From contig JAPLQE010000065.1 in assembly GCA_026399835.1 (NCBI GenBank), forward strand, positions 1 through 64,000: a stretch of 64,000 nt of DNA. The letters run 5' to 3'. Source of the stretch: Burkholderiales bacterium. Its GTDB lineage: Bacteria > Pseudomonadota > Gammaproteobacteria > Burkholderiales > Burkholderiaceae_E. This document shows positions 41,493 through 50,727 of the stretch, one piece after another. Positions within the stretch are counted from its first letter, which is position 1; the number at the start of each line of letters is the position of its first letter. The notes beneath the pieces are model-generated. The model saw only the letters and a program-made list of their open reading frames with translations. It was not told the origin of the DNA and did no database searches. The position numbers and the translations under genes were made by a program.

Positions 41493-41921
41493 TCAGCGTC
41501 GCTCGGAGGCGGCGACGTCGTGCGTCGGGGTCAGCGGATAGCCGCGGTCGCGGTAGAACCGGAAGCGCTCGCGTCCGCGCTCGAGCTCGTCGGCGCCGAC
41601 CACCTCGACCAGCCGTTCGAAGCGGGCGAAGCCCTCGGGCGTCGTGCTGCCGAGGTTCACCAGCACCTCGTGCCAGGGCAGGCCGTCGGGCGAGGCGGTC
41701 AGCAGCACCGGGGTCTCGGGGGCCAGGGCGTCGCTGGCCATCACGTGCGGCACGAAGTCGTGCGGCGCGAAGGTCCAGAGCGCGGTGTCGAAGGCCTTGA
41801 GGCGCACCGGATCCTCGCAGCACACCACGACGTGCTGGCCCGCCCGGTAGATCTTGCGGACCAGCCGGCAGCCGTAGGCGATCGCGTCGGGCGCGTTGAC
41901 GTGGAAGTCGATGCGCGTCAT
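41493..41921 (-). CDS. holC: DNA polymerase III chi subunit
   Basis: A 142-residue HolC. Conserved parts are TRIDFHVNAP at the start, the IYRAGQHVVVCCED strand, LWTFAPHDFVPHV, and FYRDRGYPLTPTH near the end. Chi links the clamp loader to single-strand binding protein in replication. The pepA-holC-valS order is widespread in proteobacteria and supports the call. It begins 37 nt after the pepA stop. Confidence 0.92.
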   Translation of the reverse strand: MTRIDFHVNAPDAIAYGCRLVRKIYRAGQHVVVCCEDPVRLKAFDTALWTFAPHDFVPHVMASDALAPETPVLLTASPDGLPWHEVLVNLGSTTPEGFARFERLVEVVGADELERGRERFRFYRDRGYPLTPTHDVAASERR

Positions 41922-41958
41922 CGCGATGGCGCCCTGCGGCGGCCTGCGGCCGGGCGCC

Positions 41959-43434
41959 TCAGCCGGCCCGGCCGAGCACGAAGCGGGTCAGCAGCGGCAC
42001 CGGCCGCGCGCTCGATCCCTTCGCCGCGCCGGATTTCCAAGCGGTGCCGGCGATGTCGAGGTGGGCCCACTCGTAGGCCTTGGTGTAGCGCGCGAGGAAA
42101 CAGGCCGCGGTGATCGCGCCGCCCGCCCGGCCGCCGACGTTGCCCATGTCGGCGAAGTTCGACTTCAGCGAGTCCTGGTACTCGTCGTCGAGCGGCATGC
42201 GCCAGCACGGGTCGGCCATGTCGCGGCCGGCGCCGGTGAGCTCGGCGGCGAGCGCGTCGCTCTTGGTGAACAGGCCGCTGTGGTGGTGGCCGAGGGCGAC
42301 CACGCACGCGCCGGTGAGCGTCGCGATGTCGACCACCGCCGCCGGCTTGAAGCGCTCGGCATAGGTGAGCGCGTCGCACAGGATCAGGCGGCCCTCGGCG
42401 TCGGTGTTCAGGACCTCGATGGTCTGCCCGGACATGCTGGTGACCACGTCGCCCGGACGCGTGGCCGTGCCCGAAGGCATGTTCTCGCAGGTCGGGATCA
42501 GGCCGATCAGGTTGACCTTGGGCGCGAGCGCCGCGACCGCGCGCAGCGTGCCGAGCACCGAGGCCGCACCGCACATGTCGAACTTCATCTCGTCCATCTC
42601 GCCGGCGGGCTTGATGGAGATGCCGCCGGTGTCGAAGGTGATGCCCTTGCCGACCAGCACCACCGGCGCCTGCTTCGGGCCCGCGCCTTCGTAGCGCACC
42701 ACGATGAACTTGGGCGGCAGCGCCGAGCCCTGGGCGACCGCCAGCAGCGCGCCCATCTTCAGCGCCTCCATCTGCTTGCGCTCGAGCACCTCGACCTTCA
42801 TGCCGAACTCGCGTCCGAGCTTCTTGGCGGTGTCGGCGAGGTAGGCCGGTGTGCAGACGTTGCCCGGCAGGTTGCCGAGGTCGCGCGCGAGGTCCATGCC
42901 GTCGGCCAGTGCGGTGGCGGTCTTGAGCTCGGCCGTGATCGCGGCGACCTGTGCACGCTCGCAGCCGAAGGCGAGTGCACCCGGGCCGCGCGGCGAGGTG
43001 TCGCGCTTGCTCTTCATGCGGTCGAAGCGGTAGCCGAGCTCGCGGGCCGCGAGGGCCTGGACGCGGGCGCGCCAGCCGGCGTCGCGGCCGTTGACCGCGA
43101 CCTCGCCGAGCCAGGACACCGCGTCCTTGGCGCCGGTGGCCGCGAGCGTACGCAGCGCGGCGCGGGCGGACTCGGTGAACGCCTTCTCGGAGGGCGCCGA
43201 CTCGTCGCCGAGCGACACCAGCATCACCCGCTCGATCGGGCCGCCGAGCCCGAGCAGCAGCGTGGAGCCGGCCTTGGCCGGCAGGTCGCCGCGCGCGAGG
43301 GCCGCGGCGATCGCGCCGCCCGACATCGCGTCGACGGCGCGGGCCGCCGCGCTGGGCTTGCCGCCCTGGACCGCGAGGATCGCGCAGCCCGTCTTGGTCT
43401 TCTCGGGTGCGGAAGTCTTTGTGCTAAATTGCAT
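41959..43434 (-). CDS. pepA: Leucyl aminopeptidase (M17)
   Basis: A 491-residue zinc/manganese aminopeptidase. The metal and active-site motifs are [25 protein letters not shown], and the M17 signature [10 protein letters not shown]. The N-terminal domain (about 1-165) is variable, as in the family. PepA trims peptides in the cytoplasm and in some bacteria also binds DNA. The ATG at 43434 sits in a 75-nt divergent spacer shared with lptF. Confidence 0.95.
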   Translation of the reverse strand: MQFSTKTSAPEKTKTGCAILAVQGGKPSAAARAVDAMSGGAIAAALARGDLPAKAGSTLLLGLGGPIERVMLVSLGDESAPSEKAFTESARAALRTLAATGAKDAVSWLGEVAVNGRDAGWRARVQALAARELGYRFDRMKSKRDTSPRGPGALAFGCERAQVAAITAELKTATALADGMDLARDLGNLPGNVCTPAYLADTAKKLGREFGMKVEVLERKQMEALKMGALLAVAQGSALPPKFIVVRYEGAGPKQAPVVLVGKGITFDTGGISIKPAGEMDEMKFDMCGAASVLGTLRAVAALAPKVNLIGLIPTCENMPSGTATRPGDVVTSMSGQTIEVLNTDAEGRLILCDALTYAERFKPAAVVDIATLTGACVVALGHHHSGLFTKSDALAAELTGAGRDMADPCWRMPLDDEYQDSLKSNFADMGNVGGRAGGAITAACFLARYTKAYEWAHLDIAGTAWKSGAAKGSSARPVPLLTRFVLGRAG

Positions 43435-43509
43435 CGCGGCAGGTCCTGGGGCTCGGTTCCGGGCGGGGCCGATTATAAGCGAGCCACAGCGAGCCAAGCG
43501 GGCCCCTCC

Positions 43510-44625
43510 ATGCTGTTCAAGCGGGCGCTGCGGCGCGACCTCACCAACCTCGCCGGCGCCGTCTTCGCGACGCTGTTCACGATCATGGTCACCACGACCC
43601 TGATCCGCCTGCTCGGACGCGCCGCCTCGAACCGCGTCGCCACTGCCGACGTCGTCCCGCTGATCGCCTTCGCGTCGATCAACTACATCCCCGTGCTGCT
43701 GGTGCTCACCGTCTACGTGACCGTGCTGATGACCCTGTCGCGGGCGTACCGCGACTCCGAGATGGTCATCTGGTTCGCGAGCGGGCAGGGCCTGGGCGCC
43801 TGGATCCGGCCGGTGCTCGGCTTCGCCGCGCCCTTCGTGGCGGTGATCGCGCTGGTCGCGTTCGTCGTCGGTCCCTGGGCGAACCGGCAGGCCGCCGAAT
43901 ACCGGGATCGCTTCGAGCAGCGCGAGGACGTCTCGCAGGTGTCGGCGGGGCAGTTCCGCGAATCCGCCGGCGCGAACCGCGTGTTCTTCGTCGAGTCGAT
44001 CAGCGAGGACCAGTCCGAAGTCCGCAACGTCTTCGTCACCCAGGCCCAGGGTGGGAAGCTCACCGTGGTCGCCTCCAGCGGCGGACGCATCACCGTCGAT
44101 GCCGAGGGCGACCGGTTCCTGGTCCTCGAGGACGGCCGGCGCTGGGACGGCGAGTGGGGCGGCAATGCGTACCGCCTGATGGAGTTCGAGCGCTACGGCG
44201 TGCGGCTGCAGGCCAAGGCCTCCGGCATCGCCAACCCGTCGTCGCGGCTCAAGACCACCTGGGAGCTGATCTCCGAGCCCACCGGCCCGAACCTGGGCGA
44301 GCTGGTCTGGCGCGCCGGCCTGCCGATCTCCGGCCTCGTCGTCGCGCTGCTCGCGATCCCGCTGGCCTTCGTCAATCCGCGCGCCGGTCAATCGATCAAC
44401 CTCGTCATCGCGGTGCTGATCTACGTCACCTACAACAACCTGACCGGGGTGATGCAGGCCTGGGTGTCGCAGGGCAAGGTGTCGTTCGGGGTCGGGCTGG
44501 TGATCACGCACGCGGTGGTGCTCGTGGTCGCGGCCTGGCTGTTCTGGCGTCGCACCTCGCTCGTGCGGCTGTGGCCGCCGTGGCGCCGCCGCGCGGTGGC
44601 GCCGGCCGTGCCGGCCGCAGCCTGA
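43510..44625 (+). CDS. lptF: LPS export ABC transporter permease LptF
   Basis: A 371-residue inner-membrane protein with helices near the N terminus (about residues 15-120), a periplasmic beta-jellyroll domain (about 135-270) and three C-terminal helices. It begins [19 protein letters not shown] and has [20 protein letters not shown], typical of LptF. With LptG and the LptB ATPase it extracts LPS from the inner membrane. Divergent from pepA; lptG follows after 13 nt. Confidence 0.94.
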   Translation: MLFKRALRRDLTNLAGAVFATLFTIMVTTTLIRLLGRAASNRVATADVVPLIAFASINYIPVLLVLTVYVTVLMTLSRAYRDSEMVIWFASGQGLGAWIRPVLGFAAPFVAVIALVAFVVGPWANRQAAEYRDRFEQREDVSQVSAGQFRESAGANRVFFVESISEDQSEVRNVFVTQAQGGKLTVVASSGGRITVDAEGDRFLVLEDGRRWDGEWGGNAYRLMEFERYGVRLQAKASGIANPSSRLKTTWELISEPTGPNLGELVWRAGLPISGLVVALLAIPLAFVNPRAGQSINLVIAVLIYVTYNNLTGVMQAWVSQGKVSFGVGLVITHAVVLVVAAWLFWRRTSLVRLWPPWRRRAVAPAVPAAA

Positions 44626-44638
44626 GGGACGCGTCGCG

Positions 44639-45772
44639 ATGACCGTCATCGGGCGATACCTGTCGCGCGAGATCGCGATCGGCGTGCTCTTCGTGCTGTT
44701 CGGCTTCCTCGGGCTGTTCGCGTTCTTCGACCTGGTCAACGAGCTCGACGACCTCGGGCGCGGTGCCTACCGGATCCAGCATGCGGTCGCCTTCGTCGCG
44801 CTCACGCTGCCCAGTCACGTCTACGAGCTGATGCCGATCGCCGCGCTGATCGGCGCGATCTACGCGCTCGCGCAGTTCGCCTCGCACTCGGAGTTCACCG
44901 CGATGCGCGCGGCGGGCATGGGCCGCACGCTGGCGCTGCGGGGCGTGCTGATCGTGGGCGCCGCTTTCGCGGTGCTCACCGCGGTGATCGGCGAGGCGGT
45001 CGCGCCCCCGGCCGAGCGGCTGGCCCAGAGCCTGCGGCTGACCGCGCTCGGCTCCGCGGTCGGCGGCCAGTTCCGCTCCGGCATGTGGATCAAGGACACG
45101 CTGCGCGACGTCGATGGCACGCCGCTGCGGCTGCGCTTCGTGAACATCGGCGTGCTGCGGCCCGACGCCTCGCTCGACAACCTGCAGATCTTCGAGTTCG
45201 ACACCGAGTTCACGCTGCGCTCGGTGATCCGCGCCGGGCGCGCGGTCTTCGTCGGCGACGGTCGCTGGCGGCTGACCGACATCGAGGAGACCGAGTTCAT
45301 CTCGGGCCGCACGCTCGACCGGCTGCCGACGCTCAGCTCGCGGGTCGTGAAGCAGGCCGAGCGCGAGTGGGCGTCCGAGCTCGGTCCCGAGATCGTCCGC
45401 GTCGCGATGCTCGAGCCCGACCGCATGTCGCTGATCGGCCTGGTGCAGTACACGCGCCACCTGCGCGAGAACCGCCAGAACGCCGAGCGCTACGAGATCG
45501 CGCTGTGGAAGAAGATCGTCTATCCGCTCGCGGTCATCGTGATGATGACGCTGGCGCTGCCCTTCGGCTACCTGCAGGTGCGCGCCGGCAGCATCGGCTA
45601 CAAGGTGTTCGCCGGCATCATGCTCGGCATCGCCTTCCACTTCCTCAACGGCCTGTTCTCGCACCTCGGCCTGTTGAACACCTGGCCGGCGTGGCTGTCG
45701 GTCAGCATCCCCAGCATGGTGGCCCTCGCGGTGGCCTTCTGCATGCTGGGCTGGGTCGGGAGAATGAAATGA
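44639..45772 (+). CDS. lptG: LPS export ABC transporter permease LptG
   Basis: A 377-residue partner of LptF. It starts [20 protein letters not shown] and has [12 protein letters not shown] (the coupling-helix region contacting LptB) and [20 protein letters not shown]. The central periplasmic jellyroll spans about residues 110-260. The last three helices end GWVGRMK. The stop overlaps the next start (ATGA), so the cbiX-like gene is translationally coupled. Confidence 0.95.
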   Translation: MTVIGRYLSREIAIGVLFVLFGFLGLFAFFDLVNELDDLGRGAYRIQHAVAFVALTLPSHVYELMPIAALIGAIYALAQFASHSEFTAMRAAGMGRTLALRGVLIVGAAFAVLTAVIGEAVAPPAERLAQSLRLTALGSAVGGQFRSGMWIKDTLRDVDGTPLRLRFVNIGVLRPDASLDNLQIFEFDTEFTLRSVIRAGRAVFVGDGRWRLTDIEETEFISGRTLDRLPTLSSRVVKQAEREWASELGPEIVRVAMLEPDRMSLIGLVQYTRHLRENRQNAERYEIALWKKIVYPLAVIVMMTLALPFGYLQVRAGSIGYKVFAGIMLGIAFHFLNGLFSHLGLLNTWPAWLSVSIPSMVALAVAFCMLGWVGRMK

Positions 45773-46209
45773 GCACCGGCATCGTCCTGTTCGGCCATGG
45801 CGCTCGCGATCCGCGCTGGGCGGACACCATCGAGGCGCTGGCCGCACGCGTCGCCGAGCTCGCGCCCGGCACGCCGGTGCAGGCCGCGTTCCTCGAGTTC
45901 ATGACGCCCGACCTGGCGACCGCGGTCGATGCGCTCGTCGCACGGGGCGTCGACGCGATCGTGGTCGCGCCGGTGTTCCTCGCGGCGGGCGGCCACGTGC
46001 TGCGCGACCTGCCCGATCGGCTCGCCGCGATCGCGACCCGTCATCCCGGACTCTCGGTGCGCGTTGAGCCCGCGCTCGGCAGTCTGCCGACGGTCCTGGA
46101 CGCGATGGCGAGCCACTGTCTGGCGACACTTTCGGACTCGCTCCGGACGCGCGCCGATGCTGCATTGCGGGGTGCGCAGGGGCCGCAAAAAGAGATGGAC
46201 GCGACGTGA
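45769..46209 (+). CDS. CbiX/SirB-family chelatase-like protein
   Basis: A 146-residue single-domain protein. The active-site pattern IVLFGHGARDPRWADTIEAL (first His about residue 10) and VDAIVVAPVFLAAGGHVLRDLP (second His) match CbiX-short/SirB proteins, which insert Co2+ or Fe2+ into sirohydrochlorin. The last 25 residues are unconserved. No cobalamin or siroheme gene is nearby, so metal and substrate are uncertain. The ATG overlaps the lptG stop. Confidence 0.83.
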   Translation: MSTGIVLFGHGARDPRWADTIEALAARVAELAPGTPVQAAFLEFMTPDLATAVDALVARGVDAIVVAPVFLAAGGHVLRDLPDRLAAIATRHPGLSVRVEPALGSLPTVLDAMASHCLATLSDSLRTRADAALRGAQGPQKEMDAT

Positions 46210-46234
46210 CCGTTTAGTTAGCATCCCGCTCAAT

Positions 46235-46334
46235 CTCGGTGCGCGCTAAGGCGCCGCGAGAACGGTGTATCGAGGAGGAGGAGAGGCAGCGACGCTGCCC
46301 TTTCAAGGCGCACGGTGACGTGCGCCTTTTTCTT
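46235..46334 (+). ncRNA. Candidate small RNA or structured 3' UTR
   Basis: A run of three hairpins within 100 nt: CTCG..GCGC / GCGC..CGAG (46235-46260, with a 2x2 internal loop), GGCAGC/GCTGCC (46275-46289), and a terminator stem (46305-46328) with a T-rich tail. Between hairpins 1 and 2 lies a GA-rich single-stranded stretch with repeated AGGAGG. This could be an independent sRNA or the processed 3' UTR of the lptFG operon. No known RNA family is recognised. Confidence 0.35.
46305..46334 (+). terminator. Rho-independent terminator of the lptF-lptG-cbiX-like operon
   Basis: Arms AAGGCGCACG (46305-46314) and CGTGCGCCTT (46319-46328), 10 bp with a GTGA loop, followed by TTTCTTT. It lies about 100 nt after the cbiX-like stop, far enough to leave a structured spacer. 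Confidence 0.88.
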
Positions 46335-46455
46335 TGCCTCGACCGTACCCGGACCCGCAGCATGCGGTCTCCGATCGGCGGCGCGCTTGGCCTGTGATAC
46401 CGTCGCGCGATTTCGAAGGGGCCGGTCATGCGGCAGATCCCCCCTTGCGAAAAAT

Positions 46456-46465
46456 GGTTTAAACC
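46456..46465. promoter_or_regulatory. Palindrome upstream of the first TRAP operon
   Basis: GGTTTAAACC is a perfect 10-bp palindrome in a locally AT-rich patch, 67 nt before the dctP-like ATG. It could be an operator or part of the promoter. The rest of 46335-46531 holds nothing else I can identify. Confidence 0.35.
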
Positions 46466-46531
46466 TAAACAATTGCCGTTTCATCGTTCGAGCCCGGCCG
46501 AGCGTCGGGCGCTGCGCAAGGAGTCGGAAAC

Positions 46532-47548
46532 ATGCATACGCTGAAGATCGCCGCAGCCCTCGTCGGCACGGGCCTGTTCGCCGCCGGCAACGCGTCTGCC
46601 CAGGTGGTCCTCACCGCCTCGAGCTGGCTGCCGCCCACGCACACCCTGTCGCAGTCCCAGGCGAAGTGGTGCGAGGACGTCGCGCAGGCCACGCAGAGCC
46701 GCGTGAAGTGCAACATCCTGCCCAAGCCGGTGGTCGCGCCGCCCGGCACGTTCGACGCGGTGCGCGACGGACTGGCGGATCTGTCCTACAGCGTCCACGG
46801 CTACACGCCGGGGCGCTACGTGCTGACCCAGATGGCCGAGCTGCCGTTCCTCGGCGACTCCGCCGAGGCGAACTCGGTCGCCTACCAGCGCATGTACGAC
46901 AAGTACCTGTTCAAGGCCGCCAACGAGCACAAGGGCCTGAAGGTGCTGACCGTGTTCACGCACGGTCCCGGCATCGTGTTCAACACGAAGAAGCCGCTCA
47001 ACTCGCTGGCCGACCTGCAGGGCCTGAAGTTCCGCGTCGGCGGCGGCATGGTCAACGAGATCGGCAAGGCGCTGGGCGCGAACGTCACGCTCAAGCCGGC
47101 GCCCGAGTCGTACGAGCTGCTGTCCTCCGGCGTGATGGACGGCACCTGGTTCCCCGCCGAGTCGGTGGAGTCGTTCAAGATCGACAAGGTCATCAAGCAC
47201 AAGACGACCTTCCCGGGCGGCCTGTACAACACGAGCTTCGCGTTCGTGATGAACGAAGGCACCTGGAACAAGATCCCGAAGGCCGACCAGGCCGCGATCG
47301 AGAAGCTCTCGGGCGAGACCGCCGCGCGCATGTTCGGCCGCGGCTGGGACTCGGTCGACCGCCGCGCCAACGCGTTCATGCAGTCCGCGGGCGTGGTGAA
47401 CACCCTGGCCGGCAAGCCCTTCGTCGAGGAGATCCGCGGCAAGACGCTGCCGCTCGAGACCAAGTGGATCGCCGATGCCAAGGCCAAGGGCCTGACCAAC
47501 TCGGAGCAGGTGCTCAAGGAGTTCCGCGCCGAGATCGCGAAGAACTGA
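46532..47548 (+). CDS. TRAP transporter substrate-binding protein (DctP family), system 1
   Basis: A 338-residue periplasmic receptor. The signal peptide is residues 1 to about 23 (LFAAGNASAQ). The mature part begins VVLTASSWLPPTH; the TRAP-type ligand arginine lies in LQGLKFRVGGG, followed by GVMDGTWFPAESVESFKI. Homologues bind carboxylates that pair with this arginine. It heads a dctP-dctQ-dctM operon; the permeases follow at 47619 and 48124. Substrate unknown. Confidence 0.92.
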   Translation: MHTLKIAAALVGTGLFAAGNASAQVVLTASSWLPPTHTLSQSQAKWCEDVAQATQSRVKCNILPKPVVAPPGTFDAVRDGLADLSYSVHGYTPGRYVLTQMAELPFLGDSAEANSVAYQRMYDKYLFKAANEHKGLKVLTVFTHGPGIVFNTKKPLNSLADLQGLKFRVGGGMVNEIGKALGANVTLKPAPESYELLSSGVMDGTWFPAESVESFKIDKVIKHKTTFPGGLYNTSFAFVMNEGTWNKIPKADQAAIEKLSGETAARMFGRGWDSVDRRANAFMQSAGVVNTLAGKPFVEEIRGKTLPLETKWIADAKAKGLTNSEQVLKEFRAEIAKN

Positions 47549-47618
47549 CCGCGACACGGCGCGCGCCTCGGGCGCGCGCCGGCGCGGCACCCGCCGCCGC
47601 CTCCCTTTGAAGCCCCCC

Positions 47619-48107
47619 GTGACCCGATACCTCGAACGCTGCCTCGGCTGGATCGCCGGCGCCAGCCTGTTCGGCATGATGGCGCTGACCTTCGTCGACG
47701 TCGTCTGCCGCAAGTTCTTCGACAAGTCGATCCCGGGCAGCCTCGAGGTCACGGAGCTGATGATGTTCGGCGTGATCTTCGCCGGCCTGCCGCTGACCTC
47801 GCTGCGCGGCGAGCACGTGCTGTTCGACCTGCTCGACCACTTCCTGCCCGAGGCCCTGCGCCGGGTGCAGGGGCTGCTCTCCCACCTGATCTGCACGGCG
47901 CTGCTGACCGGCGGTGCCTGGCTCGTGTTCGTCCGTGCCGCGCGCACGGCGGGCCAGGGCGACACCACGGCGCAGCTGCAGCTGGCGCTCGCCCCCTGGT
48001 ACTACGCCGCCGGCGTGTTGATCGCCCTGACGGCGCTGATGCACCTGATGCTCGCGTTCCGTCCGCCCGCCGAGGCCGACGACACCCCGACGGCCGGCGC
48101 CGTCTGA
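47619..48107 (+). CDS. TRAP transporter small permease (DctQ family), system 1
   Basis: A 162-residue membrane protein with four helices, showing ALTFVDVVCRKFFDKSIPGSLEV (first 20 or so residues after helix 1) and the LPLTSLRGEHVLFDLL segment typical of DctQ. No ATG fits; GTG at 47619 is chosen, with TTG at 47607 possible. It forms the membrane complex with the DctM protein 16 nt downstream. Confidence 0.88.
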   Translation: MTRYLERCLGWIAGASLFGMMALTFVDVVCRKFFDKSIPGSLEVTELMMFGVIFAGLPLTSLRGEHVLFDLLDHFLPEALRRVQGLLSHLICTALLTGGAWLVFVRAARTAGQGDTTAQLQLALAPWYYAAGVLIALTALMHLMLAFRPPAEADDTPTAGAV

Positions 48108-48123
48108 GCCCGGGCGACCGTCC

Positions 48124-49416
48124 ATGATCGAGGCGCTCCTGGGGTTCGTGGCGATGTTCGCGCTGATGACGCTGCGCGTGCCGATCGCCTTCAGCATGGC
48201 GGTGGTCGGGTTCGCCGGCCTGTGGTGGATGCGCTCGTGGAACGCCGCGGTGGCGTCCACCACCACCGAGATCCTCGACATCGCCAAGTACACGCTGTCG
48301 GTGGTGCCGCTGTTCGTGCTGATGGGCAACTTCGTGACCCGCGCGGGCATGTCGCGCGAGCTCTATGCGGCCGCCTACTCGTTCATCGGGCACAAGCGTG
48401 GCGGGCTGGCGATGTCCACCGTGATGGCCTGTGCTGGCTTCGGCGCGATCTGCGGCTCGTCGATCGCGACCACCGCGACGATGGCGCGGGTGTCCATGCC
48501 CGAGATGCGCCGCTTCGGCTACCGGGACTCCTTCGCGGCGGGCGCCATCGCCGCCGGCGGCACGCTCGGCATCCTGATCCCGCCGTCGGTGATCATGGTG
48601 CTGTACGCGATCATGACCGAGCAGAGCATCGGCGCGCTGTTCGCCGCCGGCGTCGTGCCCGGCATCATGGCGACGCTGTTCTACATGGCCGCCGCGGCGA
48701 TCGTCACCGCGCGCAATCCGGCACTCGGCCCGCCCGGCGAGCGCTCGAGCTGGGCCGAGCGGCTGGCCGCGCTCAAGGCGATCTGGGGCGTGCTGGTGCT
48801 GTTCGGCATCGTGATGGGCGGCATGTACGGCGGCTGGTTCACGCCGACCGAGGCGGCCGGTATCGGCGCGATGGGTGGCTTCCTGTTCGCGCTGGTGCGG
48901 GGCACGCTGACCTGGCCGGTGCTGGTCGACATCCTGGTGTCCTCGGCGCGGACCACCGCGATGCTGTTCACCATCCTGATCGGCGCGTCGGTGTTCGCGA
49001 GCTTCGCGAACTTCACCTCGATGCCGAACGACCTGAAGGACTTCGTCGAGCAGTTCCAGATCCATCCGATCGCCGTGATCGTCGCGATCTGCTTCGTCTA
49101 CGTGCTGCTGGGCACGGCGATGGAGGAGCTGTCGATGATCCTGCTGACCGTGCCCATCTTCTTCCCGCTGGTCACGCACCTGGGCTTCGACCCGATCTGG
49201 TTCGGCGTGCTCATCGTCTGCGTGGTGGAGATCGGCATGATCAGCCCGCCGGTGGGCATGAACGTCTTCGTGCTGAGGAGCGTGCTGCCCGACGTGCCCA
49301 CCAGCCAGATCTGGAAGGGGGTGATGCCCTTCCTGTACGCCGACATCCTGCGCCTCGGGGTGCTGATCGCGTTCCCGATCATCACCCTCTGGCTGCCGAA
49401 GACGCTGGGGCTCTGA
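48124..49416 (+). CDS. TRAP transporter large permease (DctM family), system 1
   Basis: A 430-residue permease with about 12 helices. DctM landmarks are LRVPIAFSMAVVGFAGL near the start, CGSSIATTATMARVSMPEMR, GTLGILIPPSVIMVLYAI, and GMISPPVGMNVFVL near the end. It drives sodium-coupled uptake with the DctP and DctQ partners upstream. The tRNA-Ala promoter begins only 17 nt after its stop. Confidence 0.94.
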   Translation: MIEALLGFVAMFALMTLRVPIAFSMAVVGFAGLWWMRSWNAAVASTTTEILDIAKYTLSVVPLFVLMGNFVTRAGMSRELYAAAYSFIGHKRGGLAMSTVMACAGFGAICGSSIATTATMARVSMPEMRRFGYRDSFAAGAIAAGGTLGILIPPSVIMVLYAIMTEQSIGALFAAGVVPGIMATLFYMAAAAIVTARNPALGPPGERSSWAERLAALKAIWGVLVLFGIVMGGMYGGWFTPTEAAGIGAMGGFLFALVRGTLTWPVLVDILVSSARTTAMLFTILIGASVFASFANFTSMPNDLKDFVEQFQIHPIAVIVAICFVYVLLGTAMEELSMILLTVPIFFPLVTHLGFDPIWFGVLIVCVVEIGMISPPVGMNVFVLRSVLPDVPTSQIWKGVMPFLYADILRLGVLIAFPIITLWLPKTLGL

Positions 49417-49432
49417 CCGCCCGTCCGTGGAT

Positions 49433-49461
49433 TTGCACGCCGATTCCCGATTGGATATAGT
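49433..49461 (+). promoter_or_regulatory. tRNA-Ala promoter
   Basis: -35 TTGCAC (49433-49438), a 17-nt spacer, and -10 TATAGT (49456-49461). The predicted start near 49468 leaves about 7 nt of 5' leader before the tRNA at 49475. Confidence 0.75.
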
Positions 49462-49474
49462 TGAGGGCTTCTCA

Positions 49475-49550
<76 letters not shown>

Positions 49551-49562
49551 AGACAACACAGA

Positions 49563-49591
49563 AAGGCCAGGGCCCGGTCCCTGGCCTTTTT
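49563..49591 (+). terminator. Rho-independent terminator after tRNA-Ala
   Basis: Arms AAGGCCAGGG (49563-49572) and CCCTGGCCTT (49579-49588) with a 6-nt loop, then TTTTT. It ends 12 nt after the tRNA CCA and only 20 nt before the hydratase gene, which must therefore use another promoter or readthrough. Confidence 0.9.
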
Positions 49592-49611
49592 GCATTCCGG
49601 AGACCGTGACC

Positions 49612-50487
49612 ATGACCTACTCGACCCTGGGCTGGCAGCTCGACGACCGAGTCCTCACGCTGACCCTGAACCGCCCGGAGCAGCTCAACGCCTTCACGGT
49701 GACCATGGCCGACGAGCTCGTCGACGCCTACCGGCGCGCGAGCGCGGACGACGCGGTCGGCGCCATCGTCGTCACCGGCGCCGGCCGCGCGTTCTGCGCG
49801 GGCATGGACCTGTCGGTGGGCGGCAACGTGTTCGGTCTCGACGAGTCGCTCGACCCGGACCTCGAGGCGCTGCGGGCCGGCTGGGACGATCCGGCGATTG
49901 TCGCCGGCGTGCGCGACACCGGCGGGCGCGTGTCGCTGGCGGTCTACGAATGCGCCAAGCCGGTGATCGGCGCGATCAACGGCGCTGCGGTGGGGATCGG
50001 CGCGACGATGACGCTGCCGATGGACATCCGGCTCGCCTCGGATCGGGCCCGGATCGGCTTCGTATTCGGCCGGATCGGCGTCGTCCCCGAGGCCTGCTCG
50101 ACCTGGTTCCTGCCGCGGCTGGTCGGGATGCAGCAGGCGCTGGACTGGGTCTACTCGGCGGACATCCTGACGCCCGACGAGGCGCTCAAGGGCGGGCTCC
50201 TCAAGGCCGTGGTGCCGCACGACTCGCTGCTCGCCGAGGCGCACGCGCTCGCGCGCCGCTACATCGAGCGGCGCAGCCCGGTGTCGATCGCGCTGATGCG
50301 CCAGATGCTGATGCGCAATGCGGCGCTGCCGCATCCGGCCGACGCGCACGCGATCGAGTCGCTGGCGATGCTGCACACCAGCCGCAACGACGGCCGCGAG
50401 GGCGTGGCCGCGTTCGTCGGCAAGCGCCCGCCGCAGTTCGAGGGGCGGGTGTCGGACGGGATGCCGTCGTTCTACCCGTGGTGGTGA
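49612..50487 (+). CDS. Enoyl-CoA hydratase/isomerase family protein
   Basis: A 291-residue crotonase-family protein. Oxyanion-hole segments are GRAFCAGMDLSVGG and INGAAVGIGATMTLPMDIRL, with FGRIGVVPEACSTWFLPRLV carrying the Glu usually seen at the active site. It differs clearly from the hydratase at 2588. An in-frame GTG at 49606 is also possible; ATG at 49612 has CGGAG at better spacing. Substrate unknown. Confidence 0.87.
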   Translation: MTYSTLGWQLDDRVLTLTLNRPEQLNAFTVTMADELVDAYRRASADDAVGAIVVTGAGRAFCAGMDLSVGGNVFGLDESLDPDLEALRAGWDDPAIVAGVRDTGGRVSLAVYECAKPVIGAINGAAVGIGATMTLPMDIRLASDRARIGFVFGRIGVVPEACSTWFLPRLVGMQQALDWVYSADILTPDEALKGGLLKAVVPHDSLLAEAHALARRYIERRSPVSIALMRQMLMRNAALPHPADAHAIESLAMLHTSRNDGREGVAAFVGKRPPQFEGRVSDGMPSFYPWW

Positions 50488-50727
50488 TGCGGGCCTGAGC
50501 CTTGGGCCGGACGTTCCACGGTCCGGGCCCGGCGTTCCGGGAAGTCGACGCCGACCGCCCCGTGCGGTCCTGCGCCGGCGACGGGTCGAGCGGGGCGCGT
50601 CCCGGGCGTGGCGCCGGTCGCCGATGACCGATATCCTGACTTGGTCGTCGTCGAACGACGCCGTGCCCGCCTCGCGGGCCGCGGGCACATGCGGCACACC
50701 ACACGAAACACAGAGAGGAGACCCGAG

